DNA of 64,000 nt, from contig NZ_QOKV01000027.1 of NCBI RefSeq assembly GCF_008365405.1, positions 1 through 64,000 of the forward strand. Direction: 5' to 3'. The DNA is from Azospirillum brasilense. Lineage in GTDB: Bacteria > Pseudomonadota > Alphaproteobacteria > Azospirillales > Azospirillaceae. The notes beneath the pieces are model-generated. The model was not told the origin of the DNA. It saw only the letters and a program-made list of their open reading frames with translations, and did no database searches. Within the stretch, counting starts at the first letter, position 1; each line of letters starts with the position of its first letter. Of the stretch, positions 21,467 to 30,709 are shown one piece after another. Both the position numbers and the translations under genes were made by a program.

Positions 21467-22831
21467 ATGATCGTCCTATCCAAGCGCCTTATGTCCAAGC
21501 GCGTCTTCGGCGCCTGTCTTTTCCTTTTCGCCTTCGCCATCACCACTCCGGCAACCGCCATCGAGATCAAGCGGGTGGTCAGCCCCGGCGGGATCGAGGC
21601 GTGGCTGGTCGAGGACCACAAGGTTCCCATCATCGCCCTGGAATGGGCCTTCGAAGGGGCCGGGGCGTCCGACCCCAAGGGCAAGGAGGGCCTCGCCAAC
21701 CTCGCCGCCCGCACGCTGGACGAGGGCGCCGGTCCCTATGACAGCCAGGCCTTCGCCGCGCGGCTTCAGGACAACGCCATCGCGCTGGGCTACGACGCCG
21801 GGCGCGACGGCTTCGGCGGCAGCCTGCGCACGCTGAGCGACCGCCGCGACGAAGCGTTCGAGCTGACCCGCCTGTCGCTGGCCGAGCCGCGCTTCGACGC
21901 GGAAGCGGTTGAGCGCATGCGCGCCGCCGTGCTGTCCAGCCTGCGCCGCGATCAGGCCGACCCCAACTACGTCGGGCGGCGGCTGTTCTACTCCACCGCC
22001 TTCCCCGGCCATCCCTACGGCGACGAGATCCGCGGCACGCTGGAGTCGCTGCCGACGATCACCCCGGACGACCTGCGCGGCTTCGTGAAGGCCGGCTTCG
22101 GGCGCGACCGGCTGGTCGTCGCCGCGGCGGGCGACATCAGCCCGGAGGATCTGGGCCGCGCGCTCGACCATGTGTTCGGCGGCCTGCCCGCCACCTCCGC
22201 GAACGCCGCCATCCCCGACGTCGAGCCGAAGGGGCTGGGCGAAACGCTGGTCGCCACCCGCCCGACGGCGCAGACCGTCATGCTGATGGGCCAGACCGGG
22301 CTCAAGCGCGCCGACCCCGACTGGTACGCGGCGACCGTGATGAACTACGTCCTGGGCGGCGGCGGCTTCGGCTCCCGCCTGATGGAGGAGGTGCGGGAAA
22401 AGCGCGGCCTCAGCTACGGCGTTTACAGCTACCTGATCCCGATGGACCATTCCGCGCTGGTCATGGCCGGCGGCAACACGGTGAACGCCAAGGCCGGTCA
22501 GGCGCTGGACATCATGCGCCAGGAATGGAAGCGCATGGCCGAGCAGGGCGTGACGGAGGAGGAACTGGCCGACGCCAAGACCTATCTCACCGGCAGCTTC
22601 CCGTTGCAGCTCGGCAGCACGCAGGCGATCGCGGGAATCCTGCTCCAGGTCAAGCGCGACGACTTGGGGATCGACTATCTCGACCGCCGCGACGCCTTCA
22701 TCAACGGCGTCACCCAGGCCGACGTGCAGCGCGTGGCGAAGCGGCTGCTCGACCCCAACCGGCTGCTGACCGTGCTGGTCGGCCGTCCGGAGGGCGTGAC
22801 GGCGACGCGGACGATCGACGGGGGGAGCTGA
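21467..22831 (+). CDS. M16-family peptidase partner lacking the zinc motif
   Basis: A 454-residue exported M16 homologue with signal peptide (ACLFLFAFAITTPATA). Where the catalytic subunit has HxxEH, this protein reads GKEGLANLAARTLDEGAG, so it cannot bind zinc. The C-terminal half keeps the M16 glycine-rich GGGGFGSRLMEEVREKRGLSYG. In two-subunit M16 enzymes the inactive member supplies the R/Y substrate-binding pair. It is translationally coupled to the upstream gene (1-base gap). Confidence 0.92.
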   Translation: MIVLSKRLMSKRVFGACLFLFAFAITTPATAIEIKRVVSPGGIEAWLVEDHKVPIIALEWAFEGAGASDPKGKEGLANLAARTLDEGAGPYDSQAFAARLQDNAIALGYDAGRDGFGGSLRTLSDRRDEAFELTRLSLAEPRFDAEAVERMRAAVLSSLRRDQADPNYVGRRLFYSTAFPGHPYGDEIRGTLESLPTITPDDLRGFVKAGFGRDRLVVAAAGDISPEDLGRALDHVFGGLPATSANAAIPDVEPKGLGETLVATRPTAQTVMLMGQTGLKRADPDWYAATVMNYVLGGGGFGSRLMEEVREKRGLSYGVYSYLIPMDHSALVMAGGNTVNAKAGQALDIMRQEWKRMAEQGVTEEELADAKTYLTGSFPLQLGSTQAIAGILLQVKRDDLGIDYLDRRDAFINGVTQADVQRVAKRLLDPNRLLTVLVGRPEGVTATRTIDGGS

Positions 22832-22849
22832 GGAGCGTTGTTGCGACGA

Positions 22850-22905
22850 GCCCCCACCCAACCCTCCCCCGCTTTGCAGGGGGAGGTCGGGAGGGGGGCC
22901 CGCCG
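22850..22905. repeat. Intergenic palindromic element after the M16 pair
   Basis: An inner perfect 8-bp repeat (22863-22870 with 22879-22886) is nested in imperfect G/C-rich outer arms. It shares the CCCTCCCCCGC core with the element at 18608-18701 and may also end the M16 transcript. Confidence 0.65.
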
Positions 22906-22917
22906 CGACCACTCCGC

Positions 22918-23085
22918 TCACGCCAGATCCGGCTGGCTCCCCGGAAAGCGCGGATCGCCGGGGTCCACGGGGCGGCCCGGCACCTTGCCGGGGATGATCC
23001 CCACCTGATCGGGCCGCTCGTCCTCGCGGCGTTCCTCTTCGGCCGGAACCGGCGGGTTCAATTCGGGTTTGTTCGGATCGCTCAT
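22918..23085 (-). CDS. Small acidic proline-rich hypothetical protein
   Basis: A 55-residue protein whose start at 23085 is fixed by a near-perfect AGGAGGTGACC ribosome-binding site directly upstream. It is rich in Pro, Glu and Asp: MSDPNKPELNPPVPAEEERR, then DERPDQVGIIPGKVPGR and a Pro/Gly/Asp tail. It has no hydrophobic segment and is probably disordered. The strong RBS argues that it is well translated. I do not recognise a family. The 39-residue protein at 27488-27607 has a similar acidic Pro-rich character and the same MSD start. Confidence 0.65.
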   Translation of the reverse strand: MSDPNKPELNPPVPAEEERREDERPDQVGIIPGKVPGRPVDPGDPRFPGSQPDLA

Positions 23086-23274
23086 GGTCACCTCCTGTCC
23101 TGAAAAGAACACAGGGCAGCGGTTGCCGGTTTCATCGTCCGCCCCGCATAGTCCGCTCAACCTAGACCGCTTCACCTAGACCTTTGTGCACGTTGGATGC
23201 GCCGCTTTGGCGCGTACCCGGCGCGCACCGATCGGTGCTAGGCTCCGCGCACGCGAGAAGGAGGCAAAATCCCA

Positions 23275-24918
23275 ATGTCAGCGCTCACCCGTTCGCCCGC
23301 CTGGGAAGCCCTGGCCCGTCACCGCCAGGACGTTTCGGCCCTCCACATGCGCGACCTGTTCGCCGCCGACGCCGACCGCTTCAACCGCTTCTCCCTGGAA
23401 GCCTGCGGCCTGCTGTTCGATTATTCGAAGAATCGCATCACCGAGGAGACTCGGACCCTTCTGCTCGACCTCGCCCGCCAGCAGGACGTGGAGGGCTGGC
23501 GCGACCGCATGTTCGCCGGGGAGCGGATCAACATCACCGAGGACCGCGCCGTCCTGCACACCGCGCTGCGCAACCGCGCCAACCGCCCGGTCATGGTGGA
23601 CGGCCAGGACGTGATGCCGGAGGTGAACGCCGTCCTCCACCGCGTGGAGCGCTTCGTCCGGCAGGTCCGCGACGGCGCCTGGACCGGCTACACCGGCCAC
23701 CCGATCACCGACGTCGTCAACATCGGCATCGGCGGGTCCGACCTCGGCCCGGTGATGGTGACGGAGGCGCTGACCCCCTACCTGCACCCGCAGATCGGCG
23801 TGCATTTCGTCTCCAACGTGGACGGAACGCACATCAGCGAGACGCTGGAATGGCTGGACCCGGAGACGACGCTGTTCGTCATCGCGTCCAAGACCTTCAC
23901 CACCCAGGAGACGCTGACCAACGCCCACACCGCGCGGCGCTGGTTCCTGGAGAGCGCCGGCGACCCCGCCCACGTCGCCAGGCATTTCGTCGCCGTCTCC
24001 ACCAACGAGGCGGAGGTGCGCAAGTTCGGCATCGACCCGGCGAACATGTTCGGCTTCTGGGACTGGGTCGGCGGGCGCTATTCGCTGTGGTCGGCGATCG
24101 GGCTGTCCATCGCGCTCGGCATCGGCATGGACCGCTTCTATGAGCTGCTGGACGGCGCCCACGCCATGGACGAGCATTTCCGCACCGCGCCGCTGGAGCG
24201 CAACATGCCGGTGCTGATGGCGATGCTCGGCGTCTGGTACGTCAATTTCTGGGGCGCCAAGTCCCACGCCGTGCTGCCCTACGACCAGTACATGCACCGC
24301 TTCCCGGCCTATCTCCAGCAGCTGGACATGGAGAGCAACGGCAAGACGGTGGACCGGCAGGGCGCGCGGGTGGATTACGCCACCGGCCCGGTGGTCTTCG
24401 GCGAACCGGGCACCAACGGCCAGCACGCCTTCTATCAGTTGATCCACCAGGGGACGGAGCTGGTCCCCGCCGACTTCCTGGCCCCGGCGGAAACCCACAA
24501 CCCCATCGGCGACCACCACCGCATCCTGCTGTCGAACTTCTTCGCCCAGCCGGAAGCCCTGATGCGCGGCAAGACCGCCGACGAGGTGCGCGCCGAGATG
24601 GCCAAGTCCGGCAAGCCGGCCGAGGCCATCGAGCCGCTGGTCCCCCACCGCGTGTTCGAGGGCAACAAGCCGTCCAACAGCATCCTGTTCAAGAAGCTCG
24701 ACCCGCACACGCTGGGCGCCCTGATCGCGCTGTACGAGCACAAGGTGTTCGTCCAGGGCATCGTGTGGGCCATCAACAGCTTCGACCAATGGGGCGTGGA
24801 ACTGGGCAAGCAGCTGGCCGGCAAGATCCTGCCCGAACTCCAGACCGGCCCGACCGCCGCGCTGGGGCACGACGGCTCGACCAACGGGCTGATCGGCTGG
24901 TACCGGAAGCACCGCTGA
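23275..24918 (+). CDS. pgi: Glucose-6-phosphate isomerase
   Basis: Interconverts glucose-6-phosphate and fructose-6-phosphate. The 547-residue protein carries both family signatures: [15 protein letters not shown] and [14 protein letters not shown]. The catalytic region [19 protein letters not shown] and the early [14 protein letters not shown] and SKTFTTQET phosphate-binding segments are intact. An AAGGAGG Shine-Dalgarno lies about 10 bases before the ATG. It is transcribed alone; the genes downstream are unrelated unknowns. Confidence 0.97.
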   Translation: MSALTRSPAWEALARHRQDVSALHMRDLFAADADRFNRFSLEACGLLFDYSKNRITEETRTLLLDLARQQDVEGWRDRMFAGERINITEDRAVLHTALRNRANRPVMVDGQDVMPEVNAVLHRVERFVRQVRDGAWTGYTGHPITDVVNIGIGGSDLGPVMVTEALTPYLHPQIGVHFVSNVDGTHISETLEWLDPETTLFVIASKTFTTQETLTNAHTARRWFLESAGDPAHVARHFVAVSTNEAEVRKFGIDPANMFGFWDWVGGRYSLWSAIGLSIALGIGMDRFYELLDGAHAMDEHFRTAPLERNMPVLMAMLGVWYVNFWGAKSHAVLPYDQYMHRFPAYLQQLDMESNGKTVDRQGARVDYATGPVVFGEPGTNGQHAFYQLIHQGTELVPADFLAPAETHNPIGDHHRILLSNFFAQPEALMRGKTADEVRAEMAKSGKPAEAIEPLVPHRVFEGNKPSNSILFKKLDPHTLGALIALYEHKVFVQGIVWAINSFDQWGVELGKQLAGKILPELQTGPTAALGHDGSTNGLIGWYRKHR

Positions 24919-25012
24919 GCGCTGTCGCACTTCCTTATGGTTTCATTGCCAAAGGGGAAAAACAACCCTAAAGTCATCATCACGGGATTCCATAACCGTG
25001 AGGGATGTTCCG

Positions 25013-25819
25013 ATGGACGCCTTGCCCCCTTTGGCTGCCACCCCGGCCGTCACCGCCGCAAAATCCACATCGTCGGCCCAAGGCGCCGCAAGCAGTTCCC
25101 CTGGAGCGGCAACGGCTGCCACCACCGCCACGGGCGCCAAAGACACGCTGTCCTTGAGCCCCCTGGCGGCGAGCCTGAAGGGGCCTTCGCTGGACCTGTT
25201 CAACAAGCTCAAGCAGAACGAGCGCACCCTGCTCAGCGGCCTCGTGGACAGCGGCAAGGTCACCGGAGACGACGTGAACAATGCGCTGATGGGCAGCCTG
25301 AAGATGGCTCGGTCCACGGCCTTCTCGAACGGAGGCCGGATGTTCGAGTCCCTGAATCGCGGCCTCTTCGCCCGCGCCGCCACCGCCACCGCGGATGAGA
25401 TGCTGAAGGCGACGGACGACACGCTGGCCCGGCGCAAGGAGCTGGTCGCGCGGCTGGGAGAATTGGACAAGAATGGCCAGGGCGGTTCCGACGATTACAG
25501 CGAGATCCTGCGCGCCCTTTCCGGAGTGGAGCCCGGCACGGGCACCGGGCAACCGAGCGCGGAACCCCATGGCAACAGCCGGGCGAACGCCCATTTGCGC
25601 CAGACCCGAATCATCTCGCCCTATTACATGAAGTTAGGCGACCCTTTTTTCATCCGCAACGGCGAAGAGGAAGCGGCAAGCAACAAGCTGAAGGACGCCG
25701 GCGTCTCCCTGTCCAGCCTCACGGACGCCGCCCGCGGCATGGGCGAAGACGATGTGGCTGGCATGGTGCAGGAACAGGCGTCGCATTTGGCCGAGATCAT
25801 GCGACGGAACGGCCGCTGA
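25013..25819 (+). CDS. Hypothetical protein with N-terminal LSLSP motif
   Basis: A 268-residue protein. Residues 1-42 are Ala/Ser/Thr-rich and probably disordered; KDTLSLSP follows at 43-50; the rest is mostly helical and charged (FNKLKQNERTLLSGLVDSGK, RRKELVARLGELDKNGQ). The C-terminus has MGEDDVAGMVQEQASHLAEI. There is no classical signal peptide or membrane segment. The start at 25013 has GAGGGA 7 bases upstream; a GTG at 24998 is in frame but overlaps that site. The protein at 27719-28570 shares the SLSP and DDVA motifs at matching distances from the ends. No family recognised. Confidence 0.75.
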   Translation: MDALPPLAATPAVTAAKSTSSAQGAASSSPGAATAATTATGAKDTLSLSPLAASLKGPSLDLFNKLKQNERTLLSGLVDSGKVTGDDVNNALMGSLKMARSTAFSNGGRMFESLNRGLFARAATATADEMLKATDDTLARRKELVARLGELDKNGQGGSDDYSEILRALSGVEPGTGTGQPSAEPHGNSRANAHLRQTRIISPYYMKLGDPFFIRNGEEEAASNKLKDAGVSLSSLTDAARGMGEDDVAGMVQEQASHLAEIMRRNGR

Positions 25820-26025
25820 CTCCTTGCGACGGGAACGCCCTCCCCTCCACGGCCTGGCCCTCGTTCCGCCGGGATGAGGTCCGGGTTGGATGGACAAAGC
25901 CCCGGCCATCCAGGCGCTGCGCCGTCCACTCCGCCAATTTGGTGCAATCGCTTGTAGCGCCAGCAATCCTCCACCGTCACGCTTTTCCGGACCGCTTCGG
26001 AATTCCCGTGCGTGTGGAGACGCTG

Positions 26026-27204
26026 ATGCCCATCCTGAAATTCATCGAGGTCAACGCCGCCAAGGCCATCCTGGCGGAAGCCAAGCCGAAGAACATCACC
26101 TTCGGCAACGGCAAGCTGAACATCGGGATCGGCGTCGAGTTCGATAAGGAGTTCATCGAGAAGCTCCAGGACGATCCGCTGTCCTGGCAGAAGCTCCAGG
26201 ACGCCGCCTCCTCCGCCTACAAGGACTTCATCGCCGAGGCGGTCGCCGAAGTCGTCAAGACGGACAAGGTGATCGGCCGGCTGGTCGGCGACCCCACCAT
26301 GCAGAAGGCCGCGGCGGACGTCTGCTACGCCGGACTCAAGATGAAGGCGTCCAACCTGACCAAGGAGGTGGACGCCAACGTCAAGAAGGCGTGGGCGCAG
26401 ATCATCAAGACCAACAAGGACTACAGCAAGTACAAGTGGCGGGCCGCCGTCCATGTCGGCCTCCAGATCGGCGGCGTCGCGATCTCCGCCGCCGGGATCG
26501 GCGGGGCCGTGGCGACCGGCGGGGTGTCCGCGGTCATCGGCATCTACGGCATGGTCAAGAGCTGCCTCGGGCTGTTCAAGGATTTGGTCAAGCTCTGGCT
26601 GTCCGCCGAGAAGTTCCGCACGGCGATCAACGGGCAGGTCACCAAGCTCGTCAAGGCCTACAACGCGAAGAAGTCGGTGGCGCGCAACAGCTCCGACTCC
26701 GCGAAGGAGGTCATCAACGCGGTCTTCGGGACGGAACTCGGCACGATCGGGAAGTGCCGCGGCGACATCAAGCAGTATCTGAGCAAGCTCGACGGCGTGG
26801 ACGTCAAGTCCCACGAAATCTCGCGGGAGCTCGGCAAGGTGATGTCCAAGCTCGACCGGGCGATGAAGGACATGAAGACCGTCGCCAAGAACAACAAGGC
26901 GCTCGCCGCGGCGCTGCCCAAGCTGGAAGAGCAGATCAACGACCTGATCGTCAAGATCGTCGCCAAGCAGGAGATGATCAACGAAGGCCGCGAGTGGGCG
27001 AACCGGATGGACGAGGCGCTGGAGATGCTGGAGAAGGGCAAGCCGGGCTGGCTGAAGGTTTTCGACAAATCGCTCGTCCTGCTCGATCTCGGCCTCTCCT
27101 TCACCGACCTGTCCGCCCAGGCCGACAAGATCGTGGAGATCGCCTGGGGCGCCGCCCAGGCCGCGGAGGAGCTGTACGACGACATCAGCGAGGCGGTCGC
27201 CTGA
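26026..27204 (+). CDS. Helical protein with a central hydrophobic segment, possibly membrane-active
   Basis: A 392-residue protein I do not recognise. Residues 1-60 look alpha/beta (ITFGNGKLNIGIGVEFD), and 60-135 are helical and Lys/Ala-rich. Residues 140-185 form a Gly/Ala/Val-rich hydrophobic segment (VGLQIGGVAISAAGIGG then AVATGGVSAVIGIYGMV) long enough for a membrane hairpin. Residues 190-335 are long charged helices likely to coil (KVMSKLDRAMKDMKTVAKNN, LEEQINDLIVKIVAKQEMI). No signal peptide is seen. This architecture resembles alpha-helical pore formers (ClyA/Hbl/XaxA style), but that is shape similarity only. The start has GGAGA 7 bases upstream; no immunity-like gene adjoins. Confidence 0.75.
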   Translation: MPILKFIEVNAAKAILAEAKPKNITFGNGKLNIGIGVEFDKEFIEKLQDDPLSWQKLQDAASSAYKDFIAEAVAEVVKTDKVIGRLVGDPTMQKAAADVCYAGLKMKASNLTKEVDANVKKAWAQIIKTNKDYSKYKWRAAVHVGLQIGGVAISAAGIGGAVATGGVSAVIGIYGMVKSCLGLFKDLVKLWLSAEKFRTAINGQVTKLVKAYNAKKSVARNSSDSAKEVINAVFGTELGTIGKCRGDIKQYLSKLDGVDVKSHEISRELGKVMSKLDRAMKDMKTVAKNNKALAAALPKLEEQINDLIVKIVAKQEMINEGREWANRMDEALEMLEKGKPGWLKVFDKSLVLLDLGLSFTDLSAQADKIVEIAWGAAQAAEELYDDISEAVA

Positions 27205-27285
27205 CGTCGGGATGACCGAGGCGCCGGGCGACGCTCCCGCAGGAAATCCTTGTTCGGCGCGGCGATCCGGCGTAGGGTGCAGGCC

Positions 27286-27417
27286 ATGAACCCCGTGCGC
27301 CTCCCCTCTCCCGCCCTTCTGGGGCGATTTTGGTACCGCTGGTACACACCGGCGGCCTAGGTATCGCACACCCACGATGCACCCGAAGCCGCCCGACCCG
27401 AGGCGGCTTTTGTGTTT
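27286..27417 (+). other. Non-coding stretch ending in a terminator
   Basis: No convincing gene lies between 27205 and 27487. It contains a repeated TGGTAC (27331-27348) and ends in a good terminator, so a small RNA is possible but unproven. Confidence 0.3.
27386..27416 (+). terminator. Rho-independent terminator
   Basis: An 8-bp stem (27386-27393 with 27402-27409), an 8-base loop and a T-rich tail through TTTT at 27413-27416. It lies 180 bp after the helical protein gene. Confidence 0.8.
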
Positions 27418-27487
27418 TCAGCACGCGGTGCACGCAAAATCCTCCTGACGGTCACGGCGGCCTCCCTTACGAACCGGAGGTCCCATC

Positions 27488-27607
27488 ATGTCCGATTTCG
27501 ATTTCGACGTCGTCACCGGCCCGTCCCGCGCCAATTCCCCCGCCGCTCCCGCTGAGCCGGAGCCCCAGGAGGATGGCCGTCCCGCCGACAAGACCGGTCC
27601 GGCGTGA
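27488..27607 (+). CDS. 39-residue acidic, proline-rich microprotein
   Basis: A 40-codon frame whose ATG follows GGAGG by 7 bases, just after a terminator and before the SLSP-motif gene. The protein starts MSDFDFDVVTGPSRANSPAA and continues with PAEPEPQEDGRPADKTGPA. It is acidic, Pro/Ala-rich and probably disordered. The strong RBS is the main argument for translation; codon third positions are mostly G or C. No family recognised. Confidence 0.5.
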   Translation: MSDFDFDVVTGPSRANSPAAPAEPEPQEDGRPADKTGPA

Positions 27608-27718
27608 CCCGCTCGGGCCGGACGGAACGGTGTGGACAACCCCTCTCGAATCGGCCATCATTTTCGCCACCTCCAAGTGCATTTTCGGGAGGATGGCGTC
27701 CGAATTCGGAGGATTTCC

Positions 27719-28570
27719 ATGCCCGTCACCGCCACCGCGAGCACGGCGATCATTGGCTACGGCGTCGGCGGCAGTGCCCCGAAGCATCCCTCGGCGAAAC
27801 CATCGGATGAGTCCAGTCCGGTCGGCCGCCGGGGGCTTGAGGATGTTGTGAGTCTGTCCCCGGAAGCCGCCAAAGCTCTGAACGAACGGTCTTTTTCCAT
27901 CCCTATTCCGCCGAAGGGGGACACCGGGGCATCCTCCGACCCGGTGGCGGTCGAGATGGAAAACCGCCTTGCCTATGCCCAGTTCAACCTGCAGCGCGGC
28001 GAATATGCCCGGCAGTCGTTTGAGCTGCTGCGCCAGACGCTCAAGCTGCCCGAAGACCAGCCGTTGGTGCTGGCCGACGCGGCGTCCGTCTTTTTGGACA
28101 AGGTGGCGGCGAAGAACGGCCTGAGCAAGCCCGAGTTGCCGGAGAATCTGCGCGCCGCCGGGTTCAAGGACCCCTTCGAGGAGAACGCCAAGTCCGGCGC
28201 CGGGATGATCGGCATCGGCATGCCGAACAGCAGCAACACGCTGCAAATAGCCTTCGACCTGTCCGGCCTTGAAGCCCTGACCAGCCCTTCCTCATCCGGC
28301 AAACCGGAAAAGCCGCTGCGCATGGTCGCGCTGAACGACAGTGACGGGCGCACCGCACCGCTGCTCGGCGCCGTCAAGGGTGGCGCGTTGGGGCGCTATA
28401 CCGACACCCGACCCGGCCAGGACGCCAGCCTGTGGGCGGTGACCGATGGTGGTGACGGTCCAAGCGCCCGTCTGCTCGCTTCGGTCCGGTCCGTGGGTAT
28501 GGACGATGTCGCCGCTGAGGTGGCCACGGGTCTGCTGAAGGGCCTGAAGGATTTGTTCGCCAAGGCGTAA
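27719..28570 (+). CDS. Hypothetical protein with N-terminal VSLSP motif
   Basis: A 283-residue protein with a flexible N-terminus (MPVTATASTAIIGYGVGGSA), EDVVSLSP at 41-48, a helical region (AQFNLQRGEYARQSFELLRQ), a probable beta-rich middle (SSNTLQIAFDLSGLEALT) and SVGMDDVAAEVATGLLKGL at the C-terminus. The SLSP and DDVA motifs lie at nearly the same distances from the termini as in the protein at 25013, while the middles differ. No signal peptide or membrane segment is seen. GGAGG precedes the ATG by 7 bases. An upstream in-frame start at 27632 lacks RBS support. Function unknown. Confidence 0.75.
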   Translation: MPVTATASTAIIGYGVGGSAPKHPSAKPSDESSPVGRRGLEDVVSLSPEAAKALNERSFSIPIPPKGDTGASSDPVAVEMENRLAYAQFNLQRGEYARQSFELLRQTLKLPEDQPLVLADAASVFLDKVAAKNGLSKPELPENLRAAGFKDPFEENAKSGAGMIGIGMPNSSNTLQIAFDLSGLEALTSPSSSGKPEKPLRMVALNDSDGRTAPLLGAVKGGALGRYTDTRPGQDASLWAVTDGGDGPSARLLASVRSVGMDDVAAEVATGLLKGLKDLFAKA

Positions 28571-28621
28571 CCCCTGCCGCACATGGTGGCATTCCTGACG
28601 TGAGCCTACTATATTTGGCGC

Positions 28622-30517
28622 ATGCCGATCCGCATGTTGCCCGACACGCTCGTCAACCGAATCGCCGCCGGCGAGGTGATCGAGCGGCCCGCCGCCGCCG
28701 TCAAGGAACTGGTGGAGAACGCCATCGACGCCGGGGCCACCCGCATCGATGTGGTGGTGCGTGACGGCGGCAAGTCGCTCATCACCATCACCGACGACGG
28801 CTGCGGCATGGGCCCCGACGAGCTGGCGCTCGCCGTGGAGCGGCACGCCACCTCCAAGCTGCCGTCCGACGACCTGCTCGACATCCGTTCGCTGGGTTTC
28901 CGCGGGGAGGCTCTGCCCTCCATCGGGGCGGTCAGCCGCCTGACCCTGACCAGCCGCCCGCGCGGCGCCGACAGCGCCTGGGCGCTGACCGTGGACGCCG
29001 GCCTGAAGGGCGCGCCGCAGCCCGCCGCGCTGGCCCAGGGTACCCGCGTCGAGGTGCGCGACCTGTTCGCCGCCGTGCCCGCCCGCCTGAAGTTCCTCAA
29101 GGCCGCCCGGACCGAGTTCGACCACATCGGCGACTGCATCGAACGGCTGGCCATGGCCCACCCCGGCGTGGCCTTCACGCTGGACGGCGACGGGCGTTCG
29201 ACGCTGCGCCTGTCGGCGGCGCAGGGCGACCTGCTCGACGCCCGGCTGACCCGGCTGGGCGCCCTGATGGGCCGCGACTTCCAGGACAACGCCGTGCCGG
29301 TGCGGGCTGCCCGCGAGGGGGTGGCACTCGCCGGCTGGATCGGCCTGCCCACCCTGCACCGCCCCACGGCCCGCCACCAGCACCTGTTCGTCAACGGCCG
29401 CCCGGTGCGGGACAAGCTGATGGTCGGCGCGGTGCGGGCCGCCTACGCCGATTTCCTGCCGCGCGACCGCCACCCCATGCTGGCGCTGTTCCTCGACCTC
29501 GACCCGCAGGAGGTGGACGTGAACGTCCATCCCGCCAAGGCGGAGGTGCGCTTCCGCGACCAGGGCCTGGTGCGCGGGCTGATCGTCGGCGCTCTGAAGC
29601 ACGCGCTGGCCGAGGCCGGGCATCGCGCCTCGACCACCGTGGGGCTGGCGACGCTGGGGGCGCTGCGCCCGGAGAGCGGGGTGGACGCGGATGGAACCAT
29701 GCCACCGCCTTCTCCCCTGCCCTACCGCAACCCCGCGCAGCAGCCGGTGCCGTCCTGGGGCGGCAGCTACGGCTCCGTCGTGCCGCGCGGGCTGGCTGAC
29801 CGGGCCGCCGCCTTCCAGGCGCCCCATCCGGCGCCGCTGCCCCCCTTGCAGGGCCGCCTCGCCGGCTGGCAGGCCGCGCCCGCCGCGCGCCCGCCGGACT
29901 ACTCGGTGCAGGCCGCCGCCGCTCCGCCGCTGGACAGCCACCCGCTGGGGGCGGCCCGCGCCCAGGTCCACAACACCTACATCGTCGCCCAGACCAGCGA
30001 GGGCATCGTCATCGTCGACCAGCACGCCGCCCACGAGCGGCTGGTCTATGAGCGGATGAAGACCGCCCTTCTGGAGGGCGGCGTCAAGCGGCAGGCCCTC
30101 CTGATCCCGGAGCTGGTGGAGTTGGACGAGCCGTCCGCCAACCGCCTGCTGGGCCGCGCCGCCGAACTGGCGGAACTGGGTCTGGCGGTGGAGGGCTTCG
30201 GCCCCGGCTGCGTCCTGGTGCGCGAGGTCCCGGCCCTGCTGGGGCAGAGCGACGTGAAGAGCCTCGTCCGCGACCTCGCCGAAGAGTTGGCGGAGTTGGG
30301 CGATGCGCTGTCGCTGAAGGAGCGGCTGGAGGACGTGTGCGGGACCATGGCCTGCCACGGCTCCGTCCGCGCCGGGCGTTCCCTCAGTGTGGAGGAGATG
30401 AACGCCCTGCTGCGCCAGATGGAGGCCACCCCCCACAGCGGCCAGTGCAACCACGGCCGCCCCACCTATGTGGAACTGAAGCTCTCCGACATCGAACGGC
30501 TGTTCGGACGCCGTTGA
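28622..30517 (+). CDS. mutL: DNA mismatch repair protein with endonuclease motif
   Basis: MutL couples mismatch recognition by MutS to strand removal. The 631-residue protein has the GHKL ATPase domain: [30 protein letters not shown] (catalytic Glu32), DDGCGM and [11 protein letters not shown] Pro-rich linker covers about 350-440. The C-terminal dimerisation domain carries [12 protein letters not shown] from Asp466, the metal-binding motif of MutL proteins that nick DNA themselves, as expected where MutH is absent. Late [13 protein letters not shown] and GQCNHGRPT motifs complete the site. There is no Shine-Dalgarno; an AT-rich TACTATATTT lies immediately upstream of the ATG. Confidence 0.97.
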   Translation: MPIRMLPDTLVNRIAAGEVIERPAAAVKELVENAIDAGATRIDVVVRDGGKSLITITDDGCGMGPDELALAVERHATSKLPSDDLLDIRSLGFRGEALPSIGAVSRLTLTSRPRGADSAWALTVDAGLKGAPQPAALAQGTRVEVRDLFAAVPARLKFLKAARTEFDHIGDCIERLAMAHPGVAFTLDGDGRSTLRLSAAQGDLLDARLTRLGALMGRDFQDNAVPVRAAREGVALAGWIGLPTLHRPTARHQHLFVNGRPVRDKLMVGAVRAAYADFLPRDRHPMLALFLDLDPQEVDVNVHPAKAEVRFRDQGLVRGLIVGALKHALAEAGHRASTTVGLATLGALRPESGVDADGTMPPPSPLPYRNPAQQPVPSWGGSYGSVVPRGLADRAAAFQAPHPAPLPPLQGRLAGWQAAPAARPPDYSVQAAAAPPLDSHPLGAARAQVHNTYIVAQTSEGIVIVDQHAAHERLVYERMKTALLEGGVKRQALLIPELVELDEPSANRLLGRAAELAELGLAVEGFGPGCVLVREVPALLGQSDVKSLVRDLAEELAELGDALSLKERLEDVCGTMACHGSVRAGRSLSVEEMNALLRQMEATPHSGQCNHGRPTYVELKLSDIERLFGRR

Positions 30518-30527
30518 AGTTGTCGGA

Positions 30528-30593
30528 CCACAATATACTTGACCCTAACCCACAATATAACTGACCCGGATCCACAATAGGACTGACCCTTGA
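30528..30593 (+). repeat. Three tandem 22-bp repeats, likely insertion-sequence end remnant
   Basis: Three head-to-tail copies start at 30528, 30550 and 30572, each CCACAATA followed by a variable part, TGACCC and 4 spacer bases. An 11-bp core of the third copy recurs inverted at 30707-30717. Arrays of short repeats at this spacing occur at the ends of IS21-family elements. No transposase is present, so this would be a solo end or deletion scar. It lies 11 bp after the mutL stop. Confidence 0.6.
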
Positions 30594-30709
30594 CGTGCCA
30601 CCCCATACGCTGGGCTCGTAAGGGAGGAGCTTTCGGACTCCTATCTGCAGCAGCCATTGCCCCCTGACTCCGGTGAGCCAGCCGGATGCCTGCTTGGAGC
30701 GCGCCGGGG

